The notes under the pieces: generated by a model
The model's database searches: none
Seen by the model: only the letters and a program-made list of their open reading frames with translations
What the model was told of the DNA's origin: nothing
Shown: positions 1 through 10,814 of the stretch, piece after piece
How the letters are laid out: the number at the start of each line of letters is the position of its first letter
How positions within the stretch are numbered: the first letter of the stretch is position 1
Assembly (NCBI GenBank): GCA_036365515.1
Contig: CM070874.1
Location: 42,283,083-42,347,082 of the forward strand
DNA from: Torymus aiolomorphi
Taxonomy: Eukaryota > Arthropoda > Insecta > Hymenoptera > Torymidae
Direction: 5' to 3'
Length of the DNA stretch: 64,000 bases
Translations under genes and position numbers: made by a program

Positions 1-114
1 TGACATCAGGTCAAAATAGAGGACCTGATTGGTATCTCATGACAAACCTATACAGGGTCTACATAGGTGCCTGTGCAGGACCTAATTAATTTTGTCAGGC
101 ACCTGCACAGGGTT

Positions 115-1050
115 TGCTCTGGGTTTGGATATCGGCGGGAAGTAGGCCCATTTTCTGAAAGGCCTTGAATTTACCTATCACTCCATATTTTTATCGGCCT
201 GGTCGGATAATATTAAGTCGTTTAAAAAAAAAATAAAGAAAAATATCGAAAAATAGAAAATAATTTTTTTCGGCTCCGGGTTTGGATATCGGTGGGAATT
301 AGGCCCATTTTCTAAAAAGGACTTGAAATTACCTATCAATTCATATTTTTGTCGGCCCAATCGGATATTATTAAGTCGGTTAAAAAAAAAAAAAAAAATT
401 AAGAAAAATATGGAAAACTCGAAAATAATTTTTTTTTTGCTTGGGGGTTTGGATATCGGTCGAAAGTAGGCCTATTTTCTGAAAGGTCTTGAAATTTTCT
501 ATCTATCCATATTTTTTTGGCCCGATTGGATATTATTAAGTCGATTAAAAAAAAATAAAGAAAAATATGGAAAAATCGAAAATAATTTTTTTTGGCTCTG
601 GGTTTGGATTCGGCCGGAAGTAGACCCATTTTCTGAAAGGTCTTGAAATTTCCTATTTACCCATATTCTTTTTTTGCCAGATCGGATATAGTCGGTTAAA
701 AAAATAAAGAAAAATATGGAAAAATCGAAAATAATTTTTTTGGCTCTGGGTTTGGATATCCGTCGTAAGTAGGCCCGTTTTCTGAAAGGTCTTAAAATTA
801 CTTATCAATCCATATTTTTCTCGGCCTAATCGGATAATATTAAGTCGGTTAAAAAATATAAAGGAAAATATGGGAAAATCGAAAATAAGTTTTTTCCTCT
901 GGGGTTTGGATACCGGTCGGAAGTGGGCCTATTTTCTGAAAGGTCTTCACATTTTCTATCTACCCATATTTTTGTCTGCACGATCGGATAATATTAAGTC
1001 GGTAAAAAAATAAAAAACAATATGGAAAAATCGTAAATAATTTTTTTCAT
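115..1050. repeat. ~155-bp tandem satellite, about six units
   Basis: The phrase GGGTTTGGAT recurs at about 121, 278, 445, 600, 749 and 902, a spacing of 149-167 bp. Each unit carries a YCTGAAAGGTCTTGAAATT-type block, a CCATATTTTT block and an A-rich tract ending in AAAAATCGAAAATAA. Units diverge by point changes and by the length of A/T homopolymers. The array may extend left of the window. Short ORFs inside it are chance readings. Confidence 0.9.
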
Positions 1051-1129
1051 CGCTTATACAGAAATTGTACTTTAACATCTTAGAGCTACCACTACAAAAT
1101 TTAAGGAAAAAAAACTCCTATGTTAGAGG

Positions 1130-1275
1130 ATATTTGAAATCTTCGCCGAGTTATATGGTTTTTGAAACCACTCTATGAGTTGGTGGATTTTCGAAGTCTT
1201 CGCTGAGTTGGCGGGGTTTTGAAGTAAACACCGAGTTAGCAGGTTTTCGAAGAAAATGCCGAAGAAATTTCGAAG
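1130..1275. repeat. Short degenerate tandem repeat
   Basis: The phrase CTTCGCCGAGTT and relatives (CTTCGCTGAGTT, ACACCGAGTT, TCTATGAGTT) recur with spacings of roughly 26-34 bp, each followed by a TTTTCGAAG or TTTTGAAG block. It is a small, strongly decayed array next to the satellite. The following 300 bases, to about 1590, show nothing recognisable. Confidence 0.4.
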
Positions 1276-1589
1276 AAATGCAATTTTAATTTATAAATTC
1301 AATAAATAGCATGTGATAATACCTTAATCTTTTTAATTTGCAATTTAATAATTACTACATAACTATTTTAAATATAATTTTCTTGATTATTTTAAATAAT
1401 TGTATTTATGGAAAATCAGATATGCGGAAAGAATGAAATTTTATATTAAAATGTACATTTAAAAAAATTATTTGATGTAATTTATGAATTCTCTTTGAGA
1501 AAGCATTCTGCTAAAGCAGTTAGTAGCGGTTTTTAATAAGTTCCGAAAGACGCAAACGTATTCGAAATTGTTAACGAAAATGCTTTTAA

Positions 1590-1724
1590 TAATTTTGCTT
1601 CCTCAAAGAGGAAGCTTCGTAACAGTGAAAAAAATTTTTGAAACAAAAAATGTTCAAAAACATGTTTTAAGACTTTAGGCGCTAAAATCCGTTGTATTTG
1701 ATAAAAAAAAATTTCGTGTTTGTA

Positions 1725-1755
<31 letters not shown>

Positions 1756-2027
1756 GTACGTCCGTACGTGCGTGCGTACGTGTGTATGTGTGTATCCAGG
1801 CGATAACTTTTGGAACGATCGACCGATTTACATCGGAAAAGGCTTATTCTCTTCGTTTCGGAGGAGAATAGAGACAGAATAACCTACTTTTTGATTTTAT
1901 AGATTTTTTGCTTCCTCCTAGAGGAAGCTTTGTGAGTAATTTTTTGAGTTGTTGTAACAACATGTTATAATTGATATTCGAGGTGTTAGGAACTAAAATA
2001 CATGATTTTTGAAAAATGTCTGTATGG

Positions 2028-2104
<77 letters not shown>

Positions 2105-2260
2105 CGCCTGGATCGCAACTTCTACTCGATCGATTTTAACCGGACACGTCTCATTCTTTTTGTTTTTTTTTGTGTGATGGCGGGTCAAAAATCCGTTTTT
2201 TGATTGGGCCGATTCGTTTTTGTTTTATTTCGAATTTTCGATTTTCTCAAAATTGTTTTT
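1590..2260. repeat. Interspersed repeat with GCTTCCTC palindrome and (TG)n, two copies
   Basis: A palindrome GCTTCCTC-AAA-GAGGAAGC at 1597-1615 and a variant at 1909-1927 each precede an A-rich stretch, then a (TG)n tract, then a block about solving CGATC-rich sequence (GATCGACCGATTT or TCGATCGATTTT). The same order is seen at 63425-63770. The recurrence of palindrome, spacer and microsatellite together shows a transposed repeat family rather than independent microsatellites. No protein is encoded. Confidence 0.75.
2029..2102. repeat. (TG)n microsatellite
   Basis: An uninterrupted TG tract of about 36 units lies inside the second copy of the interspersed repeat. A shorter related tract lies at 1725-1750. 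The Thr-His and Val-Cys ORFs read from it are artefacts. Confidence 0.95.
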
Positions 2261-2296
2261 GGCTTTTTTAAATGATAGAATCGAGATATTGAAATC

Positions 2297-2900
2297 TGAT
2301 GGATAGCATTCGAAAGAGCGTAAAAAAACCTATAATTTCCAAAAAAAAAATTTCTCTAGCTATCCCGGTTCTCTTGTTATTGACAAAAACGTGTTTTTTT
2401 TACAAAGCTTATAACTTCGAAACTAAACGGTTAATTTTTTTGAGAAAAATCACGATAATGCAGAATATAAATGGCTATAAGTTCTAAAAATTTGAATCCA
2501 TTCTTTTGGTTAGTTTTTGAGAAAAAAAATGAAAAATGAAAAAAACGAGTTTTCTATGTCCAACGATTACGGAAGTAAAATTGACTTAATCGCTTTAAAA
2601 TTCCTTGTAGAGATAGATTTTGTATAGTTCTCGGTCGAGTTCTTTGGGCAAAATGATTGGTCTAGAAATTTCAGAGATATTTGAGATTAAGTTTTTTTAA
2701 CCTTTTTTTCAAATCGTAATTTCTCGAGAACGGCTCTATGTATCTGGATCGGATGGGTAGCATTCGAAAGAGAATTAAAATATCTATATTTGGAAAAAAA
2801 ATTTTATGTCTAGCTATCATAAATACATAATTTTATGTCTAGTTATGAACAAAAACAAAAACGTGTTTTTTTTCAAAAAAGCTTATAACTCCTTAATCCT
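2297..2900. repeat. Direct duplication of an AT-rich repeat
   Basis: The block starting GATGGATAGCATTCGAAAGAG at about 2297 is repeated, diverged, at about 2751 (GATGGGTAGCATTCGAAAGAG). Both continue through a TCTAGCTATC motif and a run of AACGTGTTTTTTTT followed by AAGCTTATAACT. The intervening sequence (2540-2700) resembles the duplicated block at 3.5-4.1 kb. From 2900 to 3255 nothing else is recognised. Confidence 0.65.
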
Positions 2901-3254
2901 ATCTCCTATCTTCAAAAAATGATGGATTAGTTATTATATCAATTTATTAGTGGTTTGGTTGGTGGGTGTAACGGGTTGCTAGGTCACAAAAACAAAAGTG
3001 GTGTAGTTTCGATAAAATCACAACGCTCACCGCGCGCTTCGAGAATATTAGTGATGTTATATATGTATATATGTATATATTATGTTAATCCTGGAACATT
3101 CTTGCCGGTTGATATAAATAAATAAATGAATGAATAAATTTGAAAATTAATACTTTTTAATCTTCAAAATAAATTTAATTATAATTATGGCATAATTTGT
3201 TGCAAAAATTATAAATTATGTTATTAAAAATTAATTAAAGGAATCACAAAATTA

Positions 3255-3365
3255 AGTTTGAGGAAGCAACGGGCCAATGAATTGGCAGCGGTTTTTTTTT
3301 TATAACCAAAAAACGATTTTGAATTTTTTGTTTTTTTGATTTTTTAATTTGTTTCAGCCAGTATT
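3255..3365. repeat. Interspersed repeat fragment (GAGGAAGC family)
   Basis: The block GAGGAAGC ... CCAATGAATTGGCAGCGG is shared with 5328-5360, and the following TATAACCAAAAAACGATTTT block is shared with 63708-63730. It therefore looks like the end of the palindrome/(TG)n family. Confidence 0.55.
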
Positions 3366-3507
3366 ACTTAATAAACTAAATTGTTCTTAAAAGGTCTTTA
3401 AATTAGCTACAATTTCATTTTTTAAAATTTAAATTATCTTTAGCCTGTAATTTGTTATTAATGAAAATATGGTTTATAATTCTTTAATTAATATCTCAAA
3501 AACTTTT

Positions 3508-4076
3508 TCTTTTATCCACTCAAAATTTTTATCACTTATTACACTTGTCGAGTACAACATTGCGTTAAAATTTGAAGAGGTTATGTTGATTTGTTTTCAA
3601 GAAAAAAAATTATTTTTGAAAAAATGTGCGTTTTCTTTCCTATACGATAACAGGAGTAAAAGTCAATGAATCGTTTTGAAATTTGTCAGAGAATTAGTTT
3701 TTTTATATCTAATGATTCAGTTCTTTGCCCAAAAAAATCTGATTGTTGTGACCAAAGATATTTGAGGTTAAAATTTTGTTATAAATTTCTTATATTTGCA
3801 TTTTTAAAAAGAATATCCGATTGACTGACTCAAAATTTTTACCACTTTTTACACTTTTCGAGTACAACGTTGTGTTAAAATTTGAAGAGGTTATGTTGAT
3901 TTGTTTCCAAGAAAAAAATTATTTTTGAAAAGAAGTGCGTTTTCTTTCGTTTACGATAACAGAAGTAATAATCAATGAATCGTTTTGAATTGGGCAGAGA
4001 ATGAGCTTTTTTTATATTTAAGGATTCAGTTCTTTGCCAAAAAAAAAATATGACTGTTGTGACCATAGATATTTCA
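3508..4076. repeat. ~310-bp direct duplication
   Basis: Two copies about 309 bp apart begin at ACTCAAAATTTTTA (3520 and 3829). They share AAATTTGAAGAGGTTATG, a GCGTTTTCTTTC motif, ACGATAACAG and a TTCAGTTCTTTGCC block. The copies differ by scattered substitutions and small indels, so the duplication is old. Confidence 0.8.
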
Positions 4077-4144
4077 CATTTTTATGAAATTCATGGAATG
4101 TATTCATATTTTGAAGGTGATTTTTTTTTTTTTTTTTTATGTTG

Positions 4145-4387
4145 CCCTAGTACACGGTGCCGCGGGATTCAGTCTAAAATGACTTTCTCGGAGATATGCC
4201 CTAGTACACGGTGCCGCGGGAGTCAATCTAAAATGACCTCCCCGGGGGATATGTTCTAAAATGACTTTTCCGGGGATATACCCTAGTACACGGTGCCGCG
4301 GGAGTCAATCTAAAATGACCTTCCCGGGGATATTTTCTAGTACACTGTGCCGCGGAAGTCAATTTAAAATGACTATTCCTGGGATAC
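4145..4387. repeat. 54-bp tandem repeat, four units
   Basis: Units begin with CCCTAGTACACGGTGCCGCG at 4145, 4199 and 4281, with a diverged one at 4335. Spacing is 54, 82 and 54 bp; the 82 is one unit plus a 28-bp duplication of the unit's 3' part. Units are GC-rich compared with the surroundings. The plus-strand ORFs through it reflect that 54 is a multiple of three and are not taken as genes. Confidence 0.9.
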
Positions 4388-5113
4388 TACATGCAATTGT
4401 AAATCTTGAAAGTAATTCGAAGTTCAAGTTAGTCTTAGTTTCTGTTAGTAAATATCGTTCTTGCAGGAGTAAAGCACTCGGTCAGCCGCTTAGCTACGGA
4501 AATGATTAAAACGAAACCAAATTTTATTTTATAAAATTTTATTTTATTTCTTTTTGTTGGAATTTATATGTACAATTGATATTTTGCATTTATTTGCTTT
4601 TTTGGATGGTTCCATGTGAGAAATGGTTTTAGGATACAAAAAAGCGCGTTGAAAAATTGAAAATGTGTAATTTAAGAAATATAAATATGAACAAAAGAAT
4701 CAATAAAACATTTTATAAATTGAAATTATTCATTAAAATAATTCCATAAAGGACAAAATTCAAATGAGGTATACTATTAATAGAGTAGTATGAAAATCAT
4801 TTATAAAATAAAATATTTACAAAAACAGAATATACAACATACAAGGCGCCAGGAGGTAACGTATAAATATTAGGATTTGAGATGGGTAAATGGCCACTAT
4901 ATATAGGTATACCTTAGCCATAGCCAACATGGCGCAGACAAGCCAGTTCTATAATACAGCGGTAAAGCCTGGCCAACGATAGTTCACCTCGCTACCACGA
5001 GGGTAGCATGAAAAATGTAAAATAAAAAAAAAGCAATAAAGGTACTCAGTGGAAGGATTTTTTTGTATTAAGTAAAATTGTTGAACAAATAACAAAGAAG
5101 ATAGTTTTATTTA
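4388..5113. other. No gene recognised
   Basis: AT-rich sequence with a short GC-richer stretch at about 4915-5010. No ORF of interest, no tRNA fold and no terminal repeat was found. Confidence 0.6.
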
Positions 5114-5259
5114 TTAACCTTCTGACAGCTGGTATGACGCCATATGGCGTCATTCCATGATCGGCCCACATATACTATTACTTAAGAAATATTTATATGG
5201 AAAATTTCGAGAAAGTTACAGTTTTTCAGTAGGAAAAATGCCGGCTGTCAGAAGGTTAA
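5114..5259. mobile_element. piggyBac-like MITE with TTAA ends
   Basis: The element starts TTAACCTTCTGACAGCTGG and ends CCGGCTGTCAGAAGGTTAA, so it has near-perfect 15-bp inverted ends immediately inside TTAA. TTAA target duplications and ends beginning CCY are hallmarks of piggyBac elements. At about 146 bp it has no coding capacity. It contains a perfect 16-bp palindrome GACGCCATATGGCGTC near its left end. Mobilisation by a piggyBac transposase in trans is inferred. Confidence 0.75.
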
Positions 5260-5327
5260 TAAAGTTTCGTTGTTAAAAATTTAATTTTAATTTTTAAATT
5301 TACAAAATGGAATCGATAAATTTTGAG

Positions 5328-6185
5328 GAAGCATCTTGCCAATGAATTGGCAGCAGTTTTTTGAATTTATACCCTGGTTATTGTGATAAAAATATTCATA
5401 AAAAATCGTAGTTTTTTCAAAGTATAAAATAAGGGTTGCGACCCCTTAGGTCATAAATATACCTTATATATCAGCGTTTTTACGACAAATATTTTCATAC
5501 CTGATTTAATTAAAAACCATCAATCAAATGGTATCAAATAAAAAGGTGTATTAAAAAAAGAATTTTGAGGGTTAACTTTAGGGGTGGTTTTCACCCCTGA
5601 AAAAATATTGGCTTTATTAAAAAATTGATGTTATTATCTTTTTCAGTCATACAGTAATTATTTTTTATTTTTTTTTCTTAATAAAGAATTTTAATGAGAA
5701 ATGCTAATATATTCGGTATTCACTTTTGGGGGTAGCTTTTTTCATCCTTTTGGTAATCTTAATAAATAAAATCAATTAAATTTATTTTTATTTCTTATAA
5801 ATTACGCTCATTTTACACATTGGTTAAGGAAAAAAATTTTTTTTCATCACTTATAAAGGGTAGTTAGGGGTTAATTTTTGAAAAATCCCGAAACACGTCA
5901 ACACTAATGTTCGATACTGTTTACAAAACTACTTTTTATAATTTTTTTTAAAACTAAACCTCGATATTTATAAAATAATATTAATAAAAAATGTAGTTTT
6001 TTTTTAAATTAAAAAATAAGGGTTGCCATCCATTTGGTTATAAATACTACTCATACTTGAAGTTTTTTAAGACGAATATTTTCCAATTGATTTTTTTCAA
6101 AAATATTCATTACATGCTGAGAAATACTAGAAAAACGAATTGTGAGGGTTGAATTTGAAGGGGTGGATTTCACCCCTTAAAAGTC
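5328..6185. repeat. Diverged direct repeat pair, ~590 bp apart
   Basis: The run AAAATAAGGGTTGC (about 5427 and 6013), the ACGAATATTTTC/ACAAATATTTTC block and the GAGGGTT ... GGGGTGG ... TTCACCCCT block (about 5567 and 6146) occur twice in the same order. The left edge is a GAGGAAGC ... AATTGGCAGCAG fragment. It is non-coding. Confidence 0.6.
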
Positions 6186-6189
6186 CTTA

Positions 6190-7005
6190 TGGGCCGATAA
6201 AAAAAAATACGTGTCGAATCTTTTTTAAGTACTACAACATATCCAATAATTATCAAAATCGGTGAGGTCGGATTGGGATGGTTTCCTTGTAAGTGGTATC
6301 TAAATTTCAACGTAAGAGGTAGCGAGCGGAATATTCTTTTACAAATATTTCACACTAATTGTAAACGAAGAAATGATGTAATAAAGCTGTGCCTGACTTA
6401 GAGAAAATGTGATAATTAAAGTAAATCAGGTATATAGATTTTCGAAAAAATCTAATTTTTGTAATTTTCGTCATTTTTTGACTCTATGATTTTCAGCAAT
6501 GAACTTAAATCTTAAAAACCAATGGAATATATTTCTATACTCCCTAAGAAACAGATCAAACTTTGAATCAAGTATACACCAGATCATGAAATATTTTTAT
6601 GGGCGTTTAAATATGAAAATTTTCAGCGTGATTTGTAAAAGAAAACAATATTTTACTCAATTTTAAGGTAGCAGATTTACAGAGTACTTGCAAATCCTAC
6701 CGATTGTAGTGTAATCATTTTTTGTACATGTATGACAATGTTTGAACACATCGTTGAACAATTATTAGACTCTATAAGCTTTATATATTCAAGGGGTTCA
6801 AGAAGATTCTGTATACATTTTAAAATCCCCTCGGTATCTTGACTGTTTCTTATGTTTTTAGGTACGGAAAATCGAAATATATCCTGGTTACCAAACCGAA
6901 AAGTCGACCCGTTAGTTGTGTTACAGATGAATATACGTATTAATATACAGAATAAGAAGAGGCAAGGAGTACAATTACAATATGAAGACGATTATCAGAA
7001 AGCCG
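6190..7005. other. No gene recognised
   Basis: AT-rich sequence. An 81-codon plus-strand ORF at 6852-7097 runs into the tRNA-like segment, has no recognisable motif and is not accepted as a gene. Confidence 0.55.
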
Positions 7006-7010
7006 AGCGG

Positions 7011-7087
7011 GAGCGGCCGTGGCTAGTTGATAGTGTTTCTGACACACGAGTCGGTGGCTCTGGTTCAAAGCCAGGGTCCGCCTCTTC
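7011..7087 (+). repeat. tRNA-derived (SINE-like) segment
   Basis: Within about 74 bases there is an A-box-like GTGGCTAGTTGA, a 4-bp stem GTGT/ACAC around a 7-nt loop, and a good B box/T arm: TCTGG-TTCAAAG-CCAGG. GAGCGG near the start and CCGCCTC at the end can pair with one bulge. The acceptor and D arms are imperfect, so this looks like a tRNA pseudogene or SINE head, not a functional tRNA. A CTTCTTATTATTA tail follows. Confidence 0.5.
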
Positions 7088-7256
7088 TTATTATTAAATG
7101 TTGCAATAGCTCACTCGTAACAATTGTTATTTATTAAAATTTATTAAAATTGTTCAACAAATTTTAAAAATACGATATTTTGATTTTAAACTATTCTAGG
7201 CTATTCTCCGTCATTTTCTGAGAAAAATGTTCTCTTGCGATTTTCTGTCAGACGCA

Positions 7257-8183
7257 TAAGGTAAAAGTACCAATGAGCGACCAGTGCCCAGTATGTGGCC
7301 ATCTAGATAAATATTCAATTACTTTAAAGAATGTGTAGTAGTTGGATAATATTTTATTCTATAAGGTGATTCTAAAATAATTAATGCTTATTGTTTAAAT
7401 AGTATTATTACTCTTAGTGAAAATTTAATACTTAAAAAGACGATTTAAAAATGCTACTCGCGGGGATCACGGCTTTCTATGAGAGGTCCTTAATGGTTTC
7501 GTATGAATTCATGACTCGCCTTTTAGGTATTTTTAAATAAATTTGAAGTAAATTTTTACTCTTGAAAGTTTTAAGACACTTCTAAGATGCATCGAATTCA
7601 ATTACAGTCGTTAGGAGCACAATAATTATTGTTTTTAATAAAAATAATTCAAGGTTATCTACTAGTACAGTTTAAACTTCATGTCCCAATACTTGGCCCT
7701 ATGTATTTCACCGATGTTTTGATGGTTAGGGTTCCTACGTATTGGTAGAGTTAGTAGGTTGGAAAACCATAATATGATTATTATACATTGATTTGCTGTA
7801 ATTTCATATTATTAACGATTGATTTAGTGTTAAAAAGTATTTCCAGTCCAAAATTTAGCGATTTTATTATTTTTACATAAAAATCAAAATAAATATAGAG
7901 TACAAATTATATGGTCCAAGTATTGGGACTAACAATTACGACCACTAGTACATGACTTTTTAACACGGTCCAACTACTAGTACAAGCAGTGTATTCATAA
8001 TTTAATTAATTTTTCTATCATAAAAGCTTATTTTCACAAATTAAATACTTTTTTCGCAAGTAAAAAGTAATAATAATTCTATTGGCTACTGATTCTATGC
8101 ATTTTTAATAATATTTCGCATTTAAAATATGACATCAAAATTCTAGCTTCACTAAGCGGCCATCTATTGGTACTTTTACCTTA
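7257..8183. mobile_element. Non-autonomous DNA transposon, 927 bp
   Basis: The left end TAAGGTAAAAGTACCAAT is found as a perfect reverse complement at the right end (8166-8183). Further in, the match is partial (GACC/GGCC). Subterminal inverted blocks also pair, e.g. TCCCAATACTTGG at about 7684 with CCAAGTATTGGGA at about 7917, each next to an ACTAGTAC motif. TA at each outer edge could be a TA duplication, as in Tc1/mariner-like elements, but the family is not determined. No ORF. Confidence 0.75.
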
Positions 8184-8655
8184 GTTTCCGAGAAAAAAAT
8201 TCCCAAATATTTAAAAAATCGAATTTTTTTTTTCAAATCATATTTTATGTTTAATATTGTAAGAAAAATGTCCTGGTATTTATTCAATAAATATTACAAT
8301 AAAAAAGCAATAGCTATTTATTATCGCTTACTATTGATTGAATCTAATTTAAATAATATTAATTAAATGATTTATAATATTTTGTTTCTATTTAAGAATT
8401 AAGATTCACTTCTAAATGTACCGTGCTTTATGATCAATTATATCAGAAAATTTTTTAAACTTCATTTGAAAACAATGTAAACGATAATTACTAATTAAAA
8501 TAAGACTTCGATACGCCAAATTTTTAACAAATTTAAGAACAGAGTATCGCTATTTTTTCACACTATATTATATGCTAATACATCTGAAAAAAGCATTTTC
8601 AAAGGTGTGCCTTCAAAATATTTTTTCTTTCTTTATTTAATCAAAAGTTAAAAAA
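8184..8655. other. No gene recognised
   Basis: Very AT-rich sequence with no ORF, terminal repeat or RNA fold that could be supported. Confidence 0.6.
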
Positions 8656-8659
8656 TCTG

Positions 8660-9365
8660 TGGATATGCCTACATACAATCACTCTCACACCTCGCGAACG
8701 AAGTTTCTGCAACCCAATCCGATATCATCGCAAAAGTGTGACGTGCAGCTGAGAGGCCGAAGGGCAAGCTCGTCATTTGAAGAAGCTCCTCGTTATAAAG
8801 CAAGCGCAGGAGATTGCGGTGAGACTCTGCTATCGGGATATGAAAGTACGATTGAGTGTAATCTACTTTTACCATTCAATCTCCTTCCTGTAAAAAGTCT
8901 GGAATCTGGAAATGAGAGATTAAGCTGAATTTCCTTATCTGTACATGACTGTTCAGACCTCTTAAATTGAATATCGGACGTAATCCTCCTGAACTTTTTC
9001 TCACTAGAAACATTTTTGAAATGAAATTGTGTCTCGGATGAGCTGGTTTTTCTAGAACTTTTAGTTCTTTTAAAAGTTGAATTTAATCGGACATCATTGT
9101 GGACAGTTCTGTTTTGAAGATGGATAACTCCCAATTGCGAATCAATGGTGGCCTGGAAATCAGAGGGATCCTTGCTCCAGAAATAATTTTTAAAATATGA
9201 GGAGGAGCTTCCATCTCTTTCCATCGGTCCTGAAATCGGACAAGTTGACCACCTGAAAAATGTTCTTCTCTTGGATAGTCATTTATCCTGCTTCTTACGA
9301 AAGGAATCATCCATCTTAGGTTTGTTTTGATCTTTTTTAAGATAATTCTTATTCCTGTTACCATT
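8660..9365 (-). pseudogene. Reverse transcriptase fragment, DIRS-like retrotransposon
   Basis: Read on the minus strand in three successive frames, the segment gives a GG(R/Q)L-like block followed by RIPLISRPPL, then FLVRKSSGGLRPIFNLRGLN, then KVDYTQSYFHIPI and LPFGLSAA. These are RT fingers/palm motifs and the preceding linker seen in DIRS-like (tyrosine-recombinase) retroelements. The catalytic (Y/F)xDD box is not reached: the sequence stops being coding at about 8660. At least two frame changes are needed, so it is dead. A Ty3-related origin is the alternative. Confidence 0.65.
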
Positions 9366-9371
9366 GCGATA

Positions 9372-9670
9372 CTAACTTTGATTATCTCTGGGAAGATCTG
9401 TAAGGTTGATTAGAATTGTGTATATTTCGATTGTTATTTCTTTGATAAGTGTGTTCAGATTTAGTAGGTGTTTAATCAAATAAGACGACATATTCAACCA
9501 AGTAAGTGCACTACCTAACGAATGCGTTAAAACTGAAAGACTTTTATTTTGCAAAAAGATACTCAGAGCTAGGAGGAACTTTACGAAAAACCATCTGGAC
9601 ATTTTTATTAAGAAGTTCTAATAATGAACGATCTCTTCAATGCACTCAGCCCTCTTACCACAGATTATTT
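9372..9670 (-). pseudogene. 3' part of DIRS-like ORF1 (gag-like) remnant
   Basis: A 76-codon minus-strand stretch links the RT remnant to the gag-like ORF on the far side of the foldback insertion. It has no zinc knuckle or other recognised motif. Its assignment rests on position: the same strand, immediately upstream of the RT remnant. Confidence 0.4.
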
Positions 9671-10089
9671 CGTGGGATGGGAAGAAAAAGGTTCTATCTC
9701 GGCGAAGCTCGTTAAAAGGTTCTATTTCAGACGGGCGCATAAGAAGCTGCCATCTCAGCAAAGCGCGTAAAATGGTCCTATTCAGCTGAGCGCGTAAGAA
9801 GGTTCCATCTCGCGCGCTTCGATTTTTCATCGACGTTAGTACGTCGGTGAATCAACGCCTTGCAGTTTATTATCTAGATTGCCAACATATTGGTATAGCA
9901 TTAGATTAGCTATTTATATCACAAAAGAAATCATTAAAAGATTTGTTTAAATTCTACAGCGGTTCTTAACGTAATGACGTCGATAAAAAATCGAAGCGCG
10001 CGAGATGGAACCTCCTTAGGCACTCGCCTGAAATAGAACCTTTTTACGCGCTTCACCGAGATAGAACCTTTTTCTTCCCACCCGACGAT
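9671..10089. mobile_element. Foldback element with sub-repeated arms
   Basis: The left arm (9671-9843) and right arm (9969-10089) are inverted copies; both read GGGAAGAAAAAGGTTCTATC from the outside inward and end in CGCGCGCTTCGATTTTT-type sequence. The left arm is built of about five 27-bp sub-repeats of the form AAAAGGTTCTATTTCAG plus a GCGCGT block; the right arm has about three. An ATTT flanks both ends and may be the target duplication. Arms of unequal numbers of sub-repeats are typical of foldback transposons. It interrupts the DIRS-like ORF1. Confidence 0.75.
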
Positions 10090-10814
10090 TTGTAAGTTTT
10101 GTTGATAATTTTTAAACATTTGGATGTTACAACAGCAGATATTAAATGATCGAATAATAACTGAGGATTTAAATCATTTGGATTCGCAAAAGCCCAATCC
10201 ACTATACTTTGGAGATTAGATTTCAAAATATCTTTTTGTACTAAGATATCATTCGATAAACCTGACATAGCGCGCTCTCTAGAAGCAACAAGATCCCTAC
10301 GTTTATCGAAATGACAAAGTTCTTCATTTATTTTTATATCAGTAAAATCGGGATAAGCTAAAAAGTTTTTTAAAACTGAAGAATATCGAACCTCCTTTCA
10401 ATCATTTGATCCAAAACGTTGCAGATTATTAATAACCTCTAACTGTTCTTTTCATTCCGGTTGAATGGTTCGTTTTTTATCAACAGTAATTTTAAATTCT
10501 CCAAGGTCGACGAGTTTTGCTTCTGGTGGTTTAGCCAAAAAGTTACTGAGATTATGCGGTGGTGCATTAGCCGAAGTCGAAGTTGAAGATGCTGTCTTTT
10601 GCGAAAGGACCACATTAGCCAAATAGTTAATCTGCTTTTGCATGTTACTAATAATAAGAAGCTTATCGCTCTCAACTCGGAGTCTTTTGGAAGATAGTCT
10701 TGGAATGTTTGATTCTTCGTCGCTCTAAGATGAAAACTCCTGCGCCTTATCCGACCCACTCGAAGATCCGGAAATATCTGAATTATTTGAATTCCTTGGA
10801 TTTTGACTCGACAT
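10090..10814 (-). pseudogene. DIRS-like ORF1 (gag-like) remnant
   Basis: From an ATG at 10814 the minus strand stays open apart from single stop codons at about 10737, 10440 and 10400. The product is Ser-rich at its N terminus, then has a KPPEAKLVDLGEF segment and a helical region ending SKCLKIINKTYK where the foldback element begins. No zinc knuckle is visible, as is common for DIRS ORF1. The function as nucleocapsid is inferred from its place upstream of the RT remnant. Confidence 0.5.

Noticed and set aside
115..1050. CRISPR-like regular repeats
   Set aside because: The units are contiguous with no unique spacers, and the DNA is eukaryotic; this is a satellite. The 93-bp and 54-bp arrays were rejected as CRISPR for the same reason.
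4050..4509. Two adjacent ORFs with STRCRGSQSKM repeats
   Set aside because: The 54-bp unit length keeps a frame open; the sequence is a tandem repeat with no other sign of coding.
6852..7097. 81-codon plus-strand ORF
   Set aside because: No motif and runs through the tRNA-like segment.
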